DNA of 25,794 bases from Polaribacter sp. (lineage in GTDB: Bacteria > Bacteroidota > Bacteroidia > Flavobacteriales > Flavobacteriaceae), in NCBI GenBank assembly GCA_029248845.1, contig JAQWIO010000009.1, forward strand, positions 1 through 25,794, given 5' to 3'. Each line of letters opens with the position of its first letter. Positions within the stretch are counted from its first letter, which is position 1. A program made the translations under genes and the position numbers. This document shows, piece by piece, positions 24,809 through 25,794 of the stretch. The notes under the pieces were generated by a model. The model saw nothing but the letters and a program-made list of their open reading frames with translations, did no database searches and was not told the DNA's origin.

Positions 24809-25794
24809 TATCCTTTAATTTTAGTTACAGAATTTACAACAGCGTCAACAACTTTAATAACATCATCACTATTTAAATCATAATAAACAGGTAAAGAAAT
24901 TTCGCATTCCCATAAAGATTTTGCCATAGGAAAATTGTTCATTTTATAGCCTAAACCTTTATAATAAGACAACATTGGTAATGGTTTATAATGAACATTG
25001 ACAGCAACATCTTGATCAAATATTTCTTGTATGATTGAATTCCTTTCTTCTAATGTTATATCTTTTATTCTTAACAAGAATAAATGATATGAAGACTCTC
25101 TAATCTCATCTTTATAATGAGGCAAAATAGCCCAATCATAGTTACTTAATAAATTTGAATATTCTTTAAAAATACTTTTTCTTCTTACAAGTGTTTCTCT
25201 ATCATACCTTTCAAATTCCACTAAACCAATAGAAGCCAAAATATCTGTCATATTACATTTAAACCCAGCATCAATAACATCATACTCCCAACTTCCTTTT
25301 TGGGTTTTGGCTAGAGCATCTTTATTTTGACCATGCAAAGACAATGTATTTAATTGCTTATATACTTCAGTATTATCAAAAGGCTTTGGCAAATTAATAC
25401 ATATTGCCCCTCCTTCTGCTGTGGTTAAGTTTTTTACTGCATGAAAAGAAAACACGGTGAAATCAACTTCAGCCCCTACATTTAACCCCTTGTACTTTGC
25501 TCCAAAAGAATGTGCCGCGTCAGAGAGAATCATAATTCTACCTAATTTTTCTTGATTTTCTGATTGAGGGGTGAATTTCCTCCTTATTTCCGGCTTATTA
25601 ACTATTGCTTTTAATTCATCAAACTGAATTGGCAATCCACCAACATCCACGGGTATTATTGCTTTAGTCTTTGAAGTAATGTGTTTTTCAATTTTAGAGA
25701 CATCAATTCCAAAATCTGAATTAACATCAACCATTATTACCTTTGCTCCTCTGTGTATTACAATATTAGCAGATGCACAATAGGTATAAACAGG
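24808..25794 (-). CDS. DegT/DnrJ/EryC1/StrS family aminotransferase (5' partial)
   Basis: A PLP-dependent nucleotide-sugar aminotransferase cut by the right edge of the window. The frame is open through base 25794, adding 20 in-frame residues (PVYTYCASANIVIHRGAKVI) before the Met at 25734, which is therefore internal. The 328 visible residues include the DAAHSFGAKYKG motif (Asp for the PLP ring) and SFHAVKNLTTAEGG, with the Schiff-base Lys at visible residue 121. Only the N-terminal 50-70 residues are missing. Its lysine motif (VKNLTTAEGG) and long insert (KPEIRRKFTPQSENQEKLG) separate it from the pglE-like gene, so it probably acts on another keto sugar in the same polymer. Its stop overlaps the pglC-like start by one base. 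Upstream operon genes and the promoter are outside the window. Confidence 0.9.
   Translation of the reverse strand, partial: PVYTYCASANIVIHRGAKVIMVDVNSDFGIDVSKIEKHITSKTKAIIPVDVGGLPIQFDELKAIVNKPEIRRKFTPQSENQEKLGRIMILSDAAHSFGAKYKGLNVGAEVDFTVFSFHAVKNLTTAEGGAICINLPKPFDNTEVYKQLNTLSLHGQNKDALAKTQKGSWEYDVIDAGFKCNMTDILASIGLVEFERYDRETLVRRKSIFKEYSNLLSNYDWAILPHYKDEIRESSYHLFLLRIKDITLEERNSIIQEIFDQDVAVNVHYKPLPMLSYYKGLGYKMNNFPMAKSLWECEISLPVYYDLNSDDVIKVVDAVVNSVTKIKG

Overview
The window looks like a chromosomal segment of a marine-type member of the Flavobacteriaceae (Bacteroidota; Polaribacter or Tenacibaculum would fit, which is inference). The DNA is strongly AT-rich. It carries the type IX secretion/gliding genes gldJ, porU and porV, a ResB-CcsA fusion typical of the phylum, and promoter-like TAnnTTTG elements. 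I see no tRNA, rRNA, CRISPR array, insertion sequence or phage gene.

Layout. (1) 2-2881, + strand: the 3' part of a ResB-CcsA cytochrome c maturation gene and a small membrane TPR-like protein, closed by a symmetrical terminator. (2) 2970-7294, - strand: a lone KAS III-type ketoacyl synthase, guaA, and a lipoprotein with two LysM domains and a periplasmic-binding-protein fold. (3) 7374-7797: not empty spacer but the wreck of a group III truncated haemoglobin gene. (4) 7839-14866: cytidine deaminase and the T9SS cluster, porU-porV on - and gldJ divergent on +. (5) 14931-17034: murF and a BadF-type N-acetylglucosamine kinase-like gene, convergent and overlapping by 11 bases. (6) 17183-17907: a broken CpsB/YwqE-type tyrosine phosphatase gene. 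(7) 17948-25794, - strand: a surface-polysaccharide operon running degT aminotransferase (cut by the window edge), pglC-like phosphoglycosyl transferase, pglE-like aminotransferase, pglF-like 4,6-dehydratase, wza-like export lipoprotein and wzc-like tyrosine kinase.

How the genes work together. PglF and PglE homologues would convert UDP-GlcNAc to a 4-amino-4,6-dideoxy sugar nucleotide, the PglC homologue would load a phospho-sugar onto undecaprenyl phosphate, and Wza/Wzc would control polymer length and export. The phosphatase that normally resets the Wzc tyrosine tail is a pseudogene here. GldJ supports the gliding/T9SS motor, while PorU and PorV form the cell-surface complex that cleaves and attaches T9SS cargo. 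MurF and the sugar kinase serve cell-wall synthesis and amino-sugar recycling.

I found no convincing undescribed system. The most informative non-obvious items are the two decayed genes (haemoglobin and phosphatase), the hexamer repeat encoding the Wzc tyrosine tail, and terminator-like hairpins directly in front of cdd and murF.
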